Source: an uncultured bacterium
GTDB lineage: Bacteria; Bacillota; Clostridia; Lachnospirales; Lachnospiraceae
Length of the DNA: 11,046 nucleotides
Direction of reading: 5' to 3'
Assembly: GCA_945871045.1 (NCBI GenBank)
Contig: CAMBUC010000044.1
Location: 1 to 11,046 of the forward strand
Shown here: positions 1 to 6,770 of the stretch, one piece after another
Layout: the number at the start of each line of letters is the position of its first letter
How positions within the stretch are numbered: position 1 is the first letter of the stretch
Position numbers and translations under genes: made by a program
Notes under the pieces: generated by a model
The model's database searches: none
What the model was told of the DNA's origin: nothing
What the model saw: only the letters and a program-made list of their open reading frames with translations

Positions 1-1
1 A

Positions 2-613
2 GAGATCGATGAACATCTGATCGCAGCGATCAAACGGAATGAAAAAGTTGTTCATTATTTAGACATGCCGGTCCAGCATGTAAATGACCGGATCTTAAAA
101 CGGATGGGCAGACGTACCACCGGCGCAGAACTGGCAGATCGGATCGAGTTTCTTCGCAAAGAGATTCCTGATATCTGTCTTCGAACGACATTGATCTGTG
201 GTTTTCCCGGCGAGACACCGGAGGCCCATGAAGAGTTGCTGGAGTTTTTAAACTGGGCAGAATTTGATCGTCTGGGGGCATTTCCCTATTCACCGGAGGA
301 AAACACTCCGGCAGCCGAATTTGAAGATCAGTTGGACGAGGAAACAAAACTGACCTGGCGGGATGAAGTGATGGAACTTCAGCAGGAGATCGCTTTTGAC
401 ATGAATGAAGCCATGAAGGGAAGGGAACTTTGGGCATTTATCGAAGGCAAAGTAGCGGACGAAAATGCTTACGTGGCCCGCACGTATCGGGATGCGCCCG
501 GAGTAGATGGCTATATTTTTATCCATACGGACGAGGAACTGATGTCCGGTGATTTTGTGAAGGTTCGGGTGACCGGTGCCTTAGACTATGATCTGATGGG
601 GGAAATCATATGA
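2..613 (+). CDS. rimO: RimO, ribosomal protein S12 methylthiotransferase (3' part only)
   Basis: This is the last 203 residues of a gene whose start lies before the window; the frame is open from base 2. RimO is a cytoplasmic radical SAM enzyme with two iron-sulfur clusters that adds a methylthio group to a conserved aspartate of ribosomal protein S12. The visible part begins near the end of the radical SAM barrel: YLDMPVQHVNDRILKRMGR matches the family's conserved YLDIPxQHxSxxxLKxMxR segment, followed by LRTTLICGFPGET. A C-terminal TRAM domain follows (about the last 60 residues), with the RimO-typical DAPGVDGYIFI and GDFVKVRVTGALDYDL. The DAPxxDG and YDLxGE signatures favour RimO over its relative MiaB. 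The radical SAM cysteines are outside the window. The stop overlaps the start of pgsA (ATGA), so the two are probably translationally coupled. Confidence 0.93.
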   Translation, partial: EIDEHLIAAIKRNEKVVHYLDMPVQHVNDRILKRMGRRTTGAELADRIEFLRKEIPDICLRTTLICGFPGETPEAHEELLEFLNWAEFDRLGAFPYSPEENTPAAEFEDQLDEETKLTWRDEVMELQQEIAFDMNEAMKGRELWAFIEGKVADENAYVARTYRDAPGVDGYIFIHTDEELMSGDFVKVRVTGALDYDLMGEII

Positions 614-1155
614 AAATGAATTTACCAAACAAATTAACGATCTTTCGAATATTTTTGATACCGTTTTTTGTATTCTTTTTACTCGTTCCGATCGTTCCAT
701 ACAGCAACTATATCGCAGTTGCGATTTTTATCGTTGCCAGCCTGACCGATCTTTTTGATGGAAGGATTGCAAGAAAATACAATCTTGTGACAAATTTCGG
801 CAAATTTATGGACCCGCTTGCTGATAAACTGCTTGTATGCGCAGCACTCATCTGTCTGGTGGCTACCGGACAACTGGCGGCATGGATGGTGATCGTGATC
901 ATCAGCCGCGAGTTCATTATCAGCGGTTTTCGTCTGGTGGCCTCGGATAACGGCGTTGTGATCGCAGCAAGTTATTGGGGAAAATTCAAGACAACTTTTC
1001 AGATGTTAATGATCATTGTACTGATTTTGGATTTTCCGGGACGCTTTTTTGAGGTTCTGGGGCTGCTTCTGACATGGGTGGCACTGATCCTTACGGTTGT
1101 TTCTCTTTGCGATTATCTGATCAAGAATAAGGATGTCTTAAAGGAGCAGAGATAA
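610..1155 (+). CDS. pgsA: CDP-diacylglycerol--glycerol-3-phosphate 3-phosphatidyltransferase
   Basis: An integral membrane enzyme that transfers a phosphatidyl group from CDP-diacylglycerol to glycerol-3-phosphate, giving phosphatidylglycerophosphate, the committed step to phosphatidylglycerol and cardiolipin. The 181-residue protein carries the complete CDP-alcohol phosphotransferase motif: D47-x2-D50-G51-x2-A54-R55-x8-G64-x3-D68-x3-D72, with all metal-binding aspartates present. Hydrophobic stretches at about 10-45, 73-95, 115-140 and 145-170 fit the usual membrane segments. The N-terminal MNLPNKLTIFRIFLIP is typical of PgsA rather than of phosphatidylserine synthase. The start at 610 overlaps the rimO stop and has GGGGGA just upstream; an in-frame ATG at 616 is an alternative. 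The gene sits mid-operon and its stop overlaps the next start (TAATG). Confidence 0.94.
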   Translation: MKMNLPNKLTIFRIFLIPFFVFFLLVPIVPYSNYIAVAIFIVASLTDLFDGRIARKYNLVTNFGKFMDPLADKLLVCAALICLVATGQLAAWMVIVIISREFIISGFRLVASDNGVVIAASYWGKFKTTFQMLMIIVLILDFPGRFFEVLGLLLTWVALILTVVSLCDYLIKNKDVLKEQR

Positions 1156-1637
1156 TGAATGAATCAGGCATTGAATTTGAGGTTGCAGCACTCCTTGAAC
1201 AAAAACAATTACATGTGACCACTGCCGAATCCTGCACCGGCGGTTTGATCGCCGGGACGCTTGTGAATGTGCCGGGTATTTCTTCCCGGTTTGGCGAAGG
1301 GTATGTCACATATTCAAATGCAGCAAAAGAAAAACTGCTGGGAGTGTCCCACGAGACGTTGGAAACGTATGGCGCGGTCAGTGAGCAGACAGCCAAAGAG
1401 ATGGCAGAGGGCGCAGCAAGAGCGGCGGGCTGTGAAGTCGCTGTGTCTGCTACCGGCATCGCAGGTCCTGACGGCGGCACCCGTGAGAAACCGGTGGGGC
1501 TTGTTTATATGGGCTGTTTCTGTAACGGTGAAACCTGTGTAGAGAAGCATCTCTTTACCGGAGACCGTTCAGAAGTTCGCGCACAATCCGTTCAGTCCGT
1601 TTTGACACTCTTAAAGAAAATGCTTGAAAAAGCATAA
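1155..1637 (+). CDS. CinA C-terminal domain protein (nicotinamide-nucleotide amidohydrolase, PncC type)
   Basis: A 160-residue protein made of only the CinA C-terminal domain. In characterised relatives (PncC) this domain deamidates nicotinamide mononucleotide to nicotinate mononucleotide, recycling pyridine nucleotides. Signature segments are all present: TAESCTGG (23-30), GEGYVTYSNAAKEKLLGV (47-64), YGAVSEQTA (72-80), SATGIAGPDGG (98-108) and KPVGLVY (112-118). The N-terminal MoaB-like domain found in full-length CinA of about 410 residues is absent, and the upstream DNA is taken by pgsA, so this is not a truncated long CinA. The start overlaps the pgsA stop by one base. A 29-base gap with a good ribosome binding site leads to rsmD. 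The family is clear; the NMN substrate is inferred from relatives. Confidence 0.9.
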   Translation: MNESGIEFEVAALLEQKQLHVTTAESCTGGLIAGTLVNVPGISSRFGEGYVTYSNAAKEKLLGVSHETLETYGAVSEQTAKEMAEGAARAAGCEVAVSATGIAGPDGGTREKPVGLVYMGCFCNGETCVEKHLFTGDRSEVRAQSVQSVLTLLKKMLEKA

Positions 1638-1666
1638 CACCAATCATATGAAATGAGGTGACACCT

Positions 1667-2254
1667 ATGAGAATCATCGCAGGAAAAGCAAGAAGGCTTC
1701 CGCTTAAGACACTGCAGGGAAAAGATACAAGACCTACGACAGACCGCATCAAAGAAACCTTGTTCAATATCCTTTCACCGGAACTGGAGGGGGCGTATTT
1801 TTTGGATCTGTTTGCAGGCAGTGGACAGATCGGATTGGAAGCGATCAGCCGCGGAAGTTCCTACTGCGTATTTGTGGACAACAATAAAAAAGCCTGTGAA
1901 GTGATCCGTGAAAACATGGAATTCACAAAACTTGCAGACCAGTGTATGGTCATGAATACCGATGTGTTGACTGCCCTCAGGCAGTTGGAAGGAACCTATT
2001 GCTTTGGCCTGATCTTTCTGGATCCGCCTTATAATCAGAATTTAGAACCAGATATTTTACATTATCTTGCTCATTCATCGATTGTGAGGGAAGATGCACT
2101 GATCATCATTGAGGCGGAGGAACATACGGATTTTTCTTACGTCGGTGAACTTGGTTATACATTGTTAAGAGAAAAAATGTATAAAACGAATAAACATGTA
2201 TTTCTGTCTTTGAAAAAAATGAAGATGCAGAATGAAAAGAGGAGATCAGAATGA
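1667..2254 (+). CDS. rsmD: 16S rRNA (guanine(966)-N(2))-methyltransferase RsmD
   Basis: A cytoplasmic SAM-dependent methyltransferase that modifies G966 of 16S rRNA during small-subunit assembly. The 195-residue protein opens with MRIIAGKARR, the family's standard N-terminus, then TRPTTDRIKETLFNIL (21-36), SAM-binding motif I DLFAGSGQIGLEA (47-59), and the catalytic DPPY (119-122). The length matches RsmD proteins (about 180-200). The ATG at 1667 is preferred over an upstream in-frame GTG at 1658: GAGGTG at 1655-1660 is well placed as ribosome binding site for 1667 but would overlap the GTG. The stop overlaps the coaD start (ATGA). The rsmD-coaD pairing is conserved widely in Firmicutes (ylbH-ylbI in B. 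subtilis). Confidence 0.94.
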   Translation: MRIIAGKARRLPLKTLQGKDTRPTTDRIKETLFNILSPELEGAYFLDLFAGSGQIGLEAISRGSSYCVFVDNNKKACEVIRENMEFTKLADQCMVMNTDVLTALRQLEGTYCFGLIFLDPPYNQNLEPDILHYLAHSSIVREDALIIIEAEEHTDFSYVGELGYTLLREKMYKTNKHVFLSLKKMKMQNEKRRSE

Positions 2255-2751
2255 AAAGAGCGATCTATCCCGGAAGTTTTGACCCGGTAACGAATGGACA
2301 TTTAGATATTATCAGACGTTCTGCCAACATCGTAGACGAATTATATGTTGCAGTATTAAATAACAGTGCGAAAAATTCATTGTTTTCTGTAGATGAACGT
2401 GTTAGTATGTTAGAAGAGTTAATCGTTGATCTTCCAAATGTAAAGGTTGTATCATTTCAGGGGCTTTTGGTAGACTTTGCCCGCGAGATCGGTGCTACCA
2501 TCATTATTCGGGGACTTCGGGCGGTAACTGATTTTGAATATGAACTTCAGATTGCACAGACGAACCACGTGGAATACGATGAGATTGAGACGGTCTTTCT
2601 TACTACCAGTTTACAATATTCCTATCTTAGTTCGACGATCGTAAAGGAATTTGCTGCGTATGGTGGTGATATTTCACATTTTGTTCCGGAACAATTGATT
2701 GACCGTATTTATCAAAAGTATGGCATTAAAAAAGGAGAGAAACATGAATAG
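2251..2751 (+). CDS. coaD: Phosphopantetheine adenylyltransferase
   Basis: Transfers AMP from ATP to 4'-phosphopantetheine to form dephospho-CoA, the penultimate step of coenzyme A synthesis, in the cytoplasm. The 166-residue protein has the normal family length. It has the nucleotidyltransferase signature GSFDPVTNGH (8-17), including the T/HxGH motif at TNGH; the substrate-binding RGLR (87-90) followed by TDFEYELQIA; and YLSSTIVKE (125-133), the counterpart of the ISSTxVRE motif. All key residues are intact. The start ATG overlaps the rsmD stop, with AAGAGGAG just upstream. The 3' end overlaps the next gene by 8 bases, so the three genes are probably made together. Confidence 0.96.
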   Translation: MKRAIYPGSFDPVTNGHLDIIRRSANIVDELYVAVLNNSAKNSLFSVDERVSMLEELIVDLPNVKVVSFQGLLVDFAREIGATIIIRGLRAVTDFEYELQIAQTNHVEYDEIETVFLTTSLQYSYLSSTIVKEFAAYGGDISHFVPEQLIDRIYQKYGIKKGEKHE

Positions 2752-3373
2752 CAAGATTGAACAGACAATTGAAGAATTAGAACAGTACATAGACTCCTGC
2801 AAGCCGCAGGCATTCTCTTCAAATAAAATCATTGTAAACAAGGATCAGATCGAAGAAATCTTAACAGAACTTCGTCTGCGTACACCGGAAGAGATCAAAC
2901 GCTATCAGAAGATGATCAGCAATAAAGAAGCGATCCTTGCAGATGCACAGGCAAAAGCAGATACGATCATTGCTCAGGCAGAGGTCACACATTCCGAACT
3001 GGTCAGTGAGCATCAGATCATGCAGCAGGCATATGCCCAGGCAAATGAGGTCGTTATGATCGCAACCAAGCAGGCTCAGGAGATTCTGGACAATGCAACC
3101 AATGATGCGAATAATATCCGTCTGAGCGCTATCAGTTATACGGACGAACTCTTGAAGAACTTAGAAGCCATTCTTTCCGGTGCCATCGAAGGTTCCAAGG
3201 CACGTTATGAGAATCTGATCACCGGACTGAACAGTTCCCTTCAGGTGGTTCTTGCGAACCGGGCAGAGTTAATGCCGCAGGCAGATCCGGAACTGGCGGA
3301 TCCAGAGCCTGTAAAACCGGAAACAGATCATTCGAAGCCCCAGACTGCAACAGTGATGCCACAGGAGTCCTGA
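2744..3373 (+). CDS. Uncharacterised coiled-coil protein downstream of coaD
   Basis: A soluble, 209-residue protein with no signal peptide or membrane segment and no enzymatic motif that I recognise. Residues 1-60 are charged and helical (TIEELEQYIDSC near the start, then VNKDQIEEILTELRLRTPEEI). Residues 60-150 form a long alanine- and glutamine-rich helix (DAQAKADTIIAQAE, AQANEVVMIATKQAQEIL) that strongly suggests a coiled coil; it resembles DivIVA and the ATP synthase b-subunit stalk in composition, which is why such proteins often receive 'ATPase subunit' names. From about 178 on, the tail is rich in P, E, D and Q and likely disordered. The start ATG has AAAGGAGAG at good distance; an upstream non-ATG extension to 2699 was rejected. 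The gene overlaps coaD by 8 bases. A structural or division/envelope role is possible but unproven. Confidence 0.85.
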   Translation: MNSKIEQTIEELEQYIDSCKPQAFSSNKIIVNKDQIEEILTELRLRTPEEIKRYQKMISNKEAILADAQAKADTIIAQAEVTHSELVSEHQIMQQAYAQANEVVMIATKQAQEILDNATNDANNIRLSAISYTDELLKNLEAILSGAIEGSKARYENLITGLNSSLQVVLANRAELMPQADPELADPEPVKPETDHSKPQTATVMPQES

Positions 3374-3378
3374 TCATT

Positions 3379-4335
3379 TTATGTAATGAACGGATATAAG
3401 AGTGCGGCGCACAGTGCAGTGACAGCTGCGACGAGTATTCTCCCTCGTATATAGTGACTCATAGAAAGATCGGTGCCTTTTTGACCGGTGCGGATGATGG
3501 AAGCGGTCTGAGCAATTCCGGAGCAGCCACCAAATGCAGTTGCAGCGAGAATGGCAACATATGTAACATATGCGTTTGAGAAATAGTCATTGATCATGCG
3601 GACGGCGCCTGTGATCTCCAGTATTCCAGTCAGAAATGTACAAAAGGCAGGAAACTCGATCAGAACATGTTTGCATAAGGAAGATAGGATTGAAAAAAGC
3701 ATAATATAACCGCCTAGTTTCAACATGATCTCAAAACTGTTCATCATACCGGCATCTAGGACTGCAAGATCCATCTGTAGTCCGGATGCCGATTTTTTGT
3801 GTTTGAAGCGGAGACTGCCCGTTTCGGAGTGATTGTGCTGCCGATGCAGTTGTAGGAGCGCATAGCAGACAGAGGGTCCATACAGGATCAGATATGTGGC
3901 AGGGATCAATGCCGGCATATGCAGTGTTTCGGTTAAGATATATCCGCCAACAAATGCAGGGCTCATCTGATTTGCCAGAATAAATAAAAGAGATGCTTCC
4001 TTTTCACTCAGATTTCCTTCTGCATATAGATCAACGGTCAGTTTTGCCCCCATGGGAAAGCCAAATAGTGTTCCTGCCAGAAGCACAAAATACGGATAGG
4101 AGATGTGTAATTTATTCATCATCGCATCCAGATATCCGCTTCGTATCAAAAGTTGTGTAAGGATCAGAAAAGGCAGCAAACTGGGAAGCAGATGTTCTGC
4201 CCATAACAGCAGTCCAAATCTGGCCCCTTCAATGGCAACAGAAGGTTCCTTCAGTAGGAATATGAGAAACAGGATGATCATATAAGAAACTATGTATTTT
4301 TTTGAAGCATAACGCGACAATAATGGATATTTCAT
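3379..4335 (-). CDS. ylbJ: Sporulation integral membrane protein YlbJ (nucleoside-recognition/gate family)
   Basis: A 318-residue multi-pass membrane protein. Hydrophobic segments are visible at about 15-30, 38-65, 80-95, 115-135, 140-162, 205-225, 228-248, 255-275 and 299-316. Two gate-like segments match the family: LFGFPMGAKLTVDLY (90-104) with NQMSPAFVGGY (122-132), and a second copy at FGGCSGIAQTASI (268-280). In B. subtilis YlbJ is made under sigma E and is needed for normal spore resistance; its transported substrate is not established here. It is shorter than the roughly 400 residues of B. subtilis YlbJ, but both gates are kept. ATG at 4335 (minus strand) is chosen over a TTG nine bases upstream; neither has a strong ribosome binding site. 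It is convergent with the coiled-coil gene (5-base gap) and divergent from the M23 peptidase. The position near rsmD-coaD matches ylbH-ylbI-ylbJ. Confidence 0.88.
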   Translation of the reverse strand: MKYPLLSRYASKKYIVSYMIILFLIFLLKEPSVAIEGARFGLLLWAEHLLPSLLPFLILTQLLIRSGYLDAMMNKLHISYPYFVLLAGTLFGFPMGAKLTVDLYAEGNLSEKEASLLFILANQMSPAFVGGYILTETLHMPALIPATYLILYGPSVCYALLQLHRQHNHSETGSLRFKHKKSASGLQMDLAVLDAGMMNSFEIMLKLGGYIMLFSILSSLCKHVLIEFPAFCTFLTGILEITGAVRMINDYFSNAYVTYVAILAATAFGGCSGIAQTASIIRTGQKGTDLSMSHYIRGRILVAAVTALCAALLYPFIT

Positions 4336-4367
4336 ATTACACAATTTATGTCAGGCGGTTATGGTTT

Positions 4368-5051
4368 ATGAAAAAAATCACAAGACTTTTCTTACTGCTC
4401 CTTGCACTTGCATCCCTCAATGTTATGTTATGCGACCGCATGTTAACGGATGGTACCGTGAATTCTGTTCACGAAGGAAATGCTGACCGGACGCCGGATG
4501 GATCAAAGGCAACATACAAAAGCGGAATTGCGCCGCAAAAGATCGACGCAGTGATCCGTAAGGAACTTCAGATCTTTCCAATCCCCTTATCCAAGTATCA
4601 TACCGGTTATGGGGCTGCTTTTGAGGATTCCTGGATGAATACGCGTACCTTTGGCGGTGATCGGGGCCATGAAGGAACGGATATCATGCTGGAGCCGAAT
4701 ACGCGCGGCTTGTTTCCGGTGCTATCCATGACAGATGGAACGGTCGAGAAAAAAGGCTGGCTTCCGCAAGGGGGATATCGCATCGGCATCCGAAGCGCCG
4801 GTGACATCTATTATTATTATGCCCACCTTTCTGACTATGCCGATGGCATGGAACCGGGAGTGACCGTCTCAGCAGGACAGTTACTGGGGTTTGCGGGTGA
4901 TAGCGGGTATAGTAATATTGAGGGAACCGTCGGAAAGTTTCCGGTACATTTACATGTTGGAATTTATTATGATGATGAAAATGGAATTGAAACTTCAGTG
5001 AACCCCTATCCGTATCTTTTGTTCCTGAAACAAGTAACGATCGATTTTTAG
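4368..5051 (+). CDS. M23-family (LytM) metallopeptidase, membrane-anchored or secreted
   Basis: A 227-residue peptidase that would cut peptidoglycan cross-bridges or stem peptides outside the cytoplasmic membrane. An N-terminal hydrophobic segment (KKITRLFLLLLALASLNVML, about 2-21) acts as signal peptide or anchor; the following Cys22 lacks a canonical lipobox. A linker (about 25-75) leads to the LytM domain, with every expected active-site residue: H101 and D105 (HEGTD), H153 in YYYYAHL, and H194-x-H196 in VHLHVG. It is therefore likely an active enzyme, not a degenerate LytM. ATG at 4368 is selected because AGGCGG lies at the right distance and a signal sequence follows at once; an extension to 4302 has no such site. 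The start is 32 bases from the divergent ylbJ start, which hints at shared or sporulation-linked control. Relation to SpoIIQ-type LytM proteins is only a possibility. Confidence 0.88.
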   Translation: MKKITRLFLLLLALASLNVMLCDRMLTDGTVNSVHEGNADRTPDGSKATYKSGIAPQKIDAVIRKELQIFPIPLSKYHTGYGAAFEDSWMNTRTFGGDRGHEGTDIMLEPNTRGLFPVLSMTDGTVEKKGWLPQGGYRIGIRSAGDIYYYYAHLSDYADGMEPGVTVSAGQLLGFAGDSGYSNIEGTVGKFPVHLHVGIYYDDENGIETSVNPYPYLLFLKQVTIDF

Positions 5052-5082
5052 TTTTGATCTTTCATTTTAGAGAGGAAGTCTT

Positions 5083-5802
5083 ATGAGTCTGATCAGATTA
5101 GATAAATATTTAGCAGATATGCAGGTTGGCACACGAAGCGAAGTGAAAAAAATGATCCGCGCCGGGAAAGTACAAGTAAATGGCCACTCTTGTCAAAATC
5201 CGGATGAGAAATTTGATCCCGATCAAACCGAGGTTTTGGTAGATCATGTGAAGGTGGGCTATGCAGCATATGAATATTTCATGCTGAATAAGCCCAAAGG
5301 CTGTGTATCTGCAACGGAGGATCATCGTTATCCAACCGTTTTGGATTATATCACCGATCACAAGCGAAAGGATCTCTTTCCGGTGGGGAGATTGGATCTG
5401 GATACGGAAGGTTTGCTTCTTATTACGAATGATGGGGAACTTGCCCACGATCTGCTTAGTCCTTCCAAACATATTCCCAAAACCTATGAAGCGATGATCG
5501 ATGGGATCGTAACGGAAGATGATGTGGCATTATTTGCGCAGGGCATGGATATCGGGGAAAAGAAACTGACCAAACCTGCCAAACTGGTGATTTTGAAGTC
5601 AAATGTGATCTCCCATGTGCAAATCACCATCTGCGAGGGCAAATTTCATCAGATCAAGCGGATGTTTGATGTGGTCCATAAACCGGTACTGGAACTCAAA
5701 CGTCTTTCCATGGGCTCCCTTACGCTGGATGAATCATTGTCGCCGGGGGAATACCGTGCGCTTACGAAAGAAGAAATATCTTATTTACGACAGAGAGGAT
5801 AG
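5083..5802 (+). CDS. RsuA-family ribosomal pseudouridine synthase
   Basis: Converts a specific uridine in rRNA to pseudouridine; the closest named relatives are RsuA (16S U516) and RluB/RluE/RluF-type enzymes. The 239-residue protein starts with an S4 RNA-binding domain (1-60: RLDKYLADMQVGTRSEVKKMI, then GKVQVNG). The catalytic domain has YFMLNKPKGCVSA (65-77), the catalytic block GRLDLDTEGLLLITNDG (102-118) with nucleophile D105, KTYEA, and the late motif EGKFHQIKRMF. All are intact. The good ribosome binding site GAGAGGAAG precedes the ATG at 5083. It follows the M23 gene by 31 bases and precedes the HAD gene by 6, so the three are probably co-transcribed. The family is firm; the exact target uridine (U516 most likely) is inferred. 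Confidence 0.92.
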   Translation: MSLIRLDKYLADMQVGTRSEVKKMIRAGKVQVNGHSCQNPDEKFDPDQTEVLVDHVKVGYAAYEYFMLNKPKGCVSATEDHRYPTVLDYITDHKRKDLFPVGRLDLDTEGLLLITNDGELAHDLLSPSKHIPKTYEAMIDGIVTEDDVALFAQGMDIGEKKLTKPAKLVILKSNVISHVQITICEGKFHQIKRMFDVVHKPVLELKRLSMGSLTLDESLSPGEYRALTKEEISYLRQRG

Positions 5803-5808
5803 TTTACG

Positions 5809-6489
5809 ATGTTAGAAGGAATCAAAGGGATCATTTTTGATCTGGACGGAACGATGGTAGATTCTATGTGGATGTGGCGTGGGATCGACAATGAATTTAT
5901 GGCAGCACATGGCCTTCCCATGACAGACGAACTGGAGCGAGCCATCGAAGGGATGAGTTTTAGAGAAACGGCGGAGTATTTTGTGCGAACCTATCCGCTG
6001 ACGGAGAGCGTGGAAGAGTTGATGGATATCTGGGTGCAGATGGCCATTGATAAATATCAGCATGAAGTGCCGGTAAAGCCGGGGCTTATGCCTTTTCTGG
6101 AGGAAATGAAAGCGCGTGGGATCCGCATGGGGATCGCTACCAGCAACGCCCGCATCCTTCTGGATGCAGTCGCAGACGCCCACGGTTTTTATGATTACAT
6201 GGACGGTGTGCTGACTGCCAACGAAGTGAAGCGGGGAAAGCCCGCACCGGATGTGTTTCTCGCTGTTGCGGACAAGATCGGTATCGCTCCCGCTGACTGT
6301 CTGGTCTTTGAGGACATTCCACAGGGTATCCGCGCAGGACTTAACGCCGGCATGAAGGTGTGCGCCGTGTCGGACGGGTATTCCCGTGCACAGGATGACG
6401 AAAAACGTGCGCTGGCACATTATTACATTGATTCCTATGAACAGGTGCTGGACGGAAGTTTCGAGCGGAGGGAGACTATCATGAGATAA
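5809..6489 (+). CDS. HAD-superfamily hydrolase, beta-phosphoglucomutase/phosphatase type
   Basis: A 226-residue cytoplasmic HAD enzyme with a helical cap (subfamily I). Motif I is DLDGTMVDS (11-19) with nucleophile D11 and acid/base D13. The cap spans about 18-88. Motif II is the ATSNAR segment (110-115), motif III lysine K144 lies in VKRGKPAPDVF, and motif IV is VFEDIPQGIRAG (166-177) with metal-binding E168 and D169. An isoleucine replaces the usual serine in the EDSxxG block, a common variation. Such proteins hydrolyse sugar phosphates or other small phosphomonoesters; the substrate cannot be read from the sequence. The start ATG at 5809 uses GAGAGG inside the end of the upstream pseudouridine synthase gene. 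It is the last gene of its operon; a structured element and terminator-like hairpin follow. Confidence 0.92.
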   Translation: MLEGIKGIIFDLDGTMVDSMWMWRGIDNEFMAAHGLPMTDELERAIEGMSFRETAEYFVRTYPLTESVEELMDIWVQMAIDKYQHEVPVKPGLMPFLEEMKARGIRMGIATSNARILLDAVADAHGFYDYMDGVLTANEVKRGKPAPDVFLAVADKIGIAPADCLVFEDIPQGIRAGLNAGMKVCAVSDGYSRAQDDEKRALAHYYIDSYEQVLDGSFERRETIMR

Positions 6490-6497
6490 AGCCTCCG

Positions 6498-6552
6498 GCG
6501 GATTGCAGGAAAGCGCATTTGAAAATGTCTGCAAAGCAGACGCGCATTCCGC
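6498..6552 (+). repeat. Structured intergenic element with nested hairpin, possible dispersed repeat
   Basis: The outer arms GCGGATTGC (6498-6506) and GCATTCCGC (6544-6552) pair over nine positions with one T-T mismatch. Inside sits a perfect six-base hairpin GTCTGC-AAA-GCAGAC (6527-6541). It starts 8 bases after the HAD stop codon. The arrangement suggests an RNA structure at the operon end or a member of a dispersed intergenic repeat family; copy number cannot be judged from one window. Confidence 0.45.
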
Positions 6553-6554
6553 AG

Positions 6555-6590
6555 CAAGAACGCTGATGCGTTCTTGAATTCTTATTTTAC
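6555..6590 (+). terminator. Probable Rho-independent terminator after the HAD gene
   Basis: A perfect nine-base stem, CAAGAACGC (6555-6563) and GCGTTCTTG (6568-6576), with a four-base TGAT loop is followed by AATTCTTATTTT. The tail is T-rich but interrupted, so termination may be partial. It would end the M23-pseudouridine synthase-HAD transcript. Confidence 0.6.
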
Positions 6591-6741
6591 ATGGAGAAAA
6601 ATGAACGATAAGAATCTAAATCGCAAATCTTGTATGCTTTCGTAGTGGCAGAAGTGCTTACACTGGGAGGAAATACAGTAAGGGCTTATAGTGTAGAGGG
6701 CTGATAGGGTAATAAAAAAGGAAAAAAGACAAATAGAACTC
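6577..6741. other. AT-rich intergenic spacer, possible gene debris
   Basis: This stretch lies between the terminator and the promoter of the restriction-modification gene. No gene of normal length is visible. A 30-codon frame without ATG (6612-6704, + strand) encodes a protein-like tail containing ILYAFVVAEVLTLGGNTVRA and may be a remnant, but the evidence is weak. A minus-strand frame covering the same DNA has low-complexity, AT-driven content and no ribosome binding site. Base composition falls clearly compared with the operon to the left, which marks the approximate left edge of the accessory segment. Confidence 0.35.
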
Positions 6742-6770
6742 TTGTTCGATTTTGCTAAATGAGTTATACT
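6742..6770 (+). promoter_or_regulatory. Sigma-A-type promoter of the restriction-modification gene
   Basis: TTGTTC (6742-6747) and TATACT (6765-6770) are separated by exactly 17 bases. The -10 matches the consensus at five of six positions, the -35 at three. Transcription would start near 6777, leaving about 29 bases of leader before the ATG at 6806 with its strong GGAGGTG (6794-6800). This supports independent expression and rules out the start sites upstream of 6777. Confidence 0.6.

Noticed and set aside
1658..1666. GTG start three codons upstream for rsmD
   Set aside because: It overlaps the Shine-Dalgarno sequence that serves the ATG at 1667, and the family N-terminus starts at MRIIAGKAR.
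4300..4367. Sigma E- or sigma A-like promoter boxes in the ylbJ/M23 gap
   Set aside because: TTGAAG and CATATT-like boxes can be picked out on the plus strand and a TTGTGA box on the minus strand, but none pairs at correct spacing with a convincing partner.
5812..6534. A 240-codon open frame on the minus strand opposite the HAD hydrolase gene
   Set aside because: It is fully antisense to a gene with all HAD motifs, is rich in His, Cys and Pro without any domain, and has no ribosome binding site; a codon-bias shadow.
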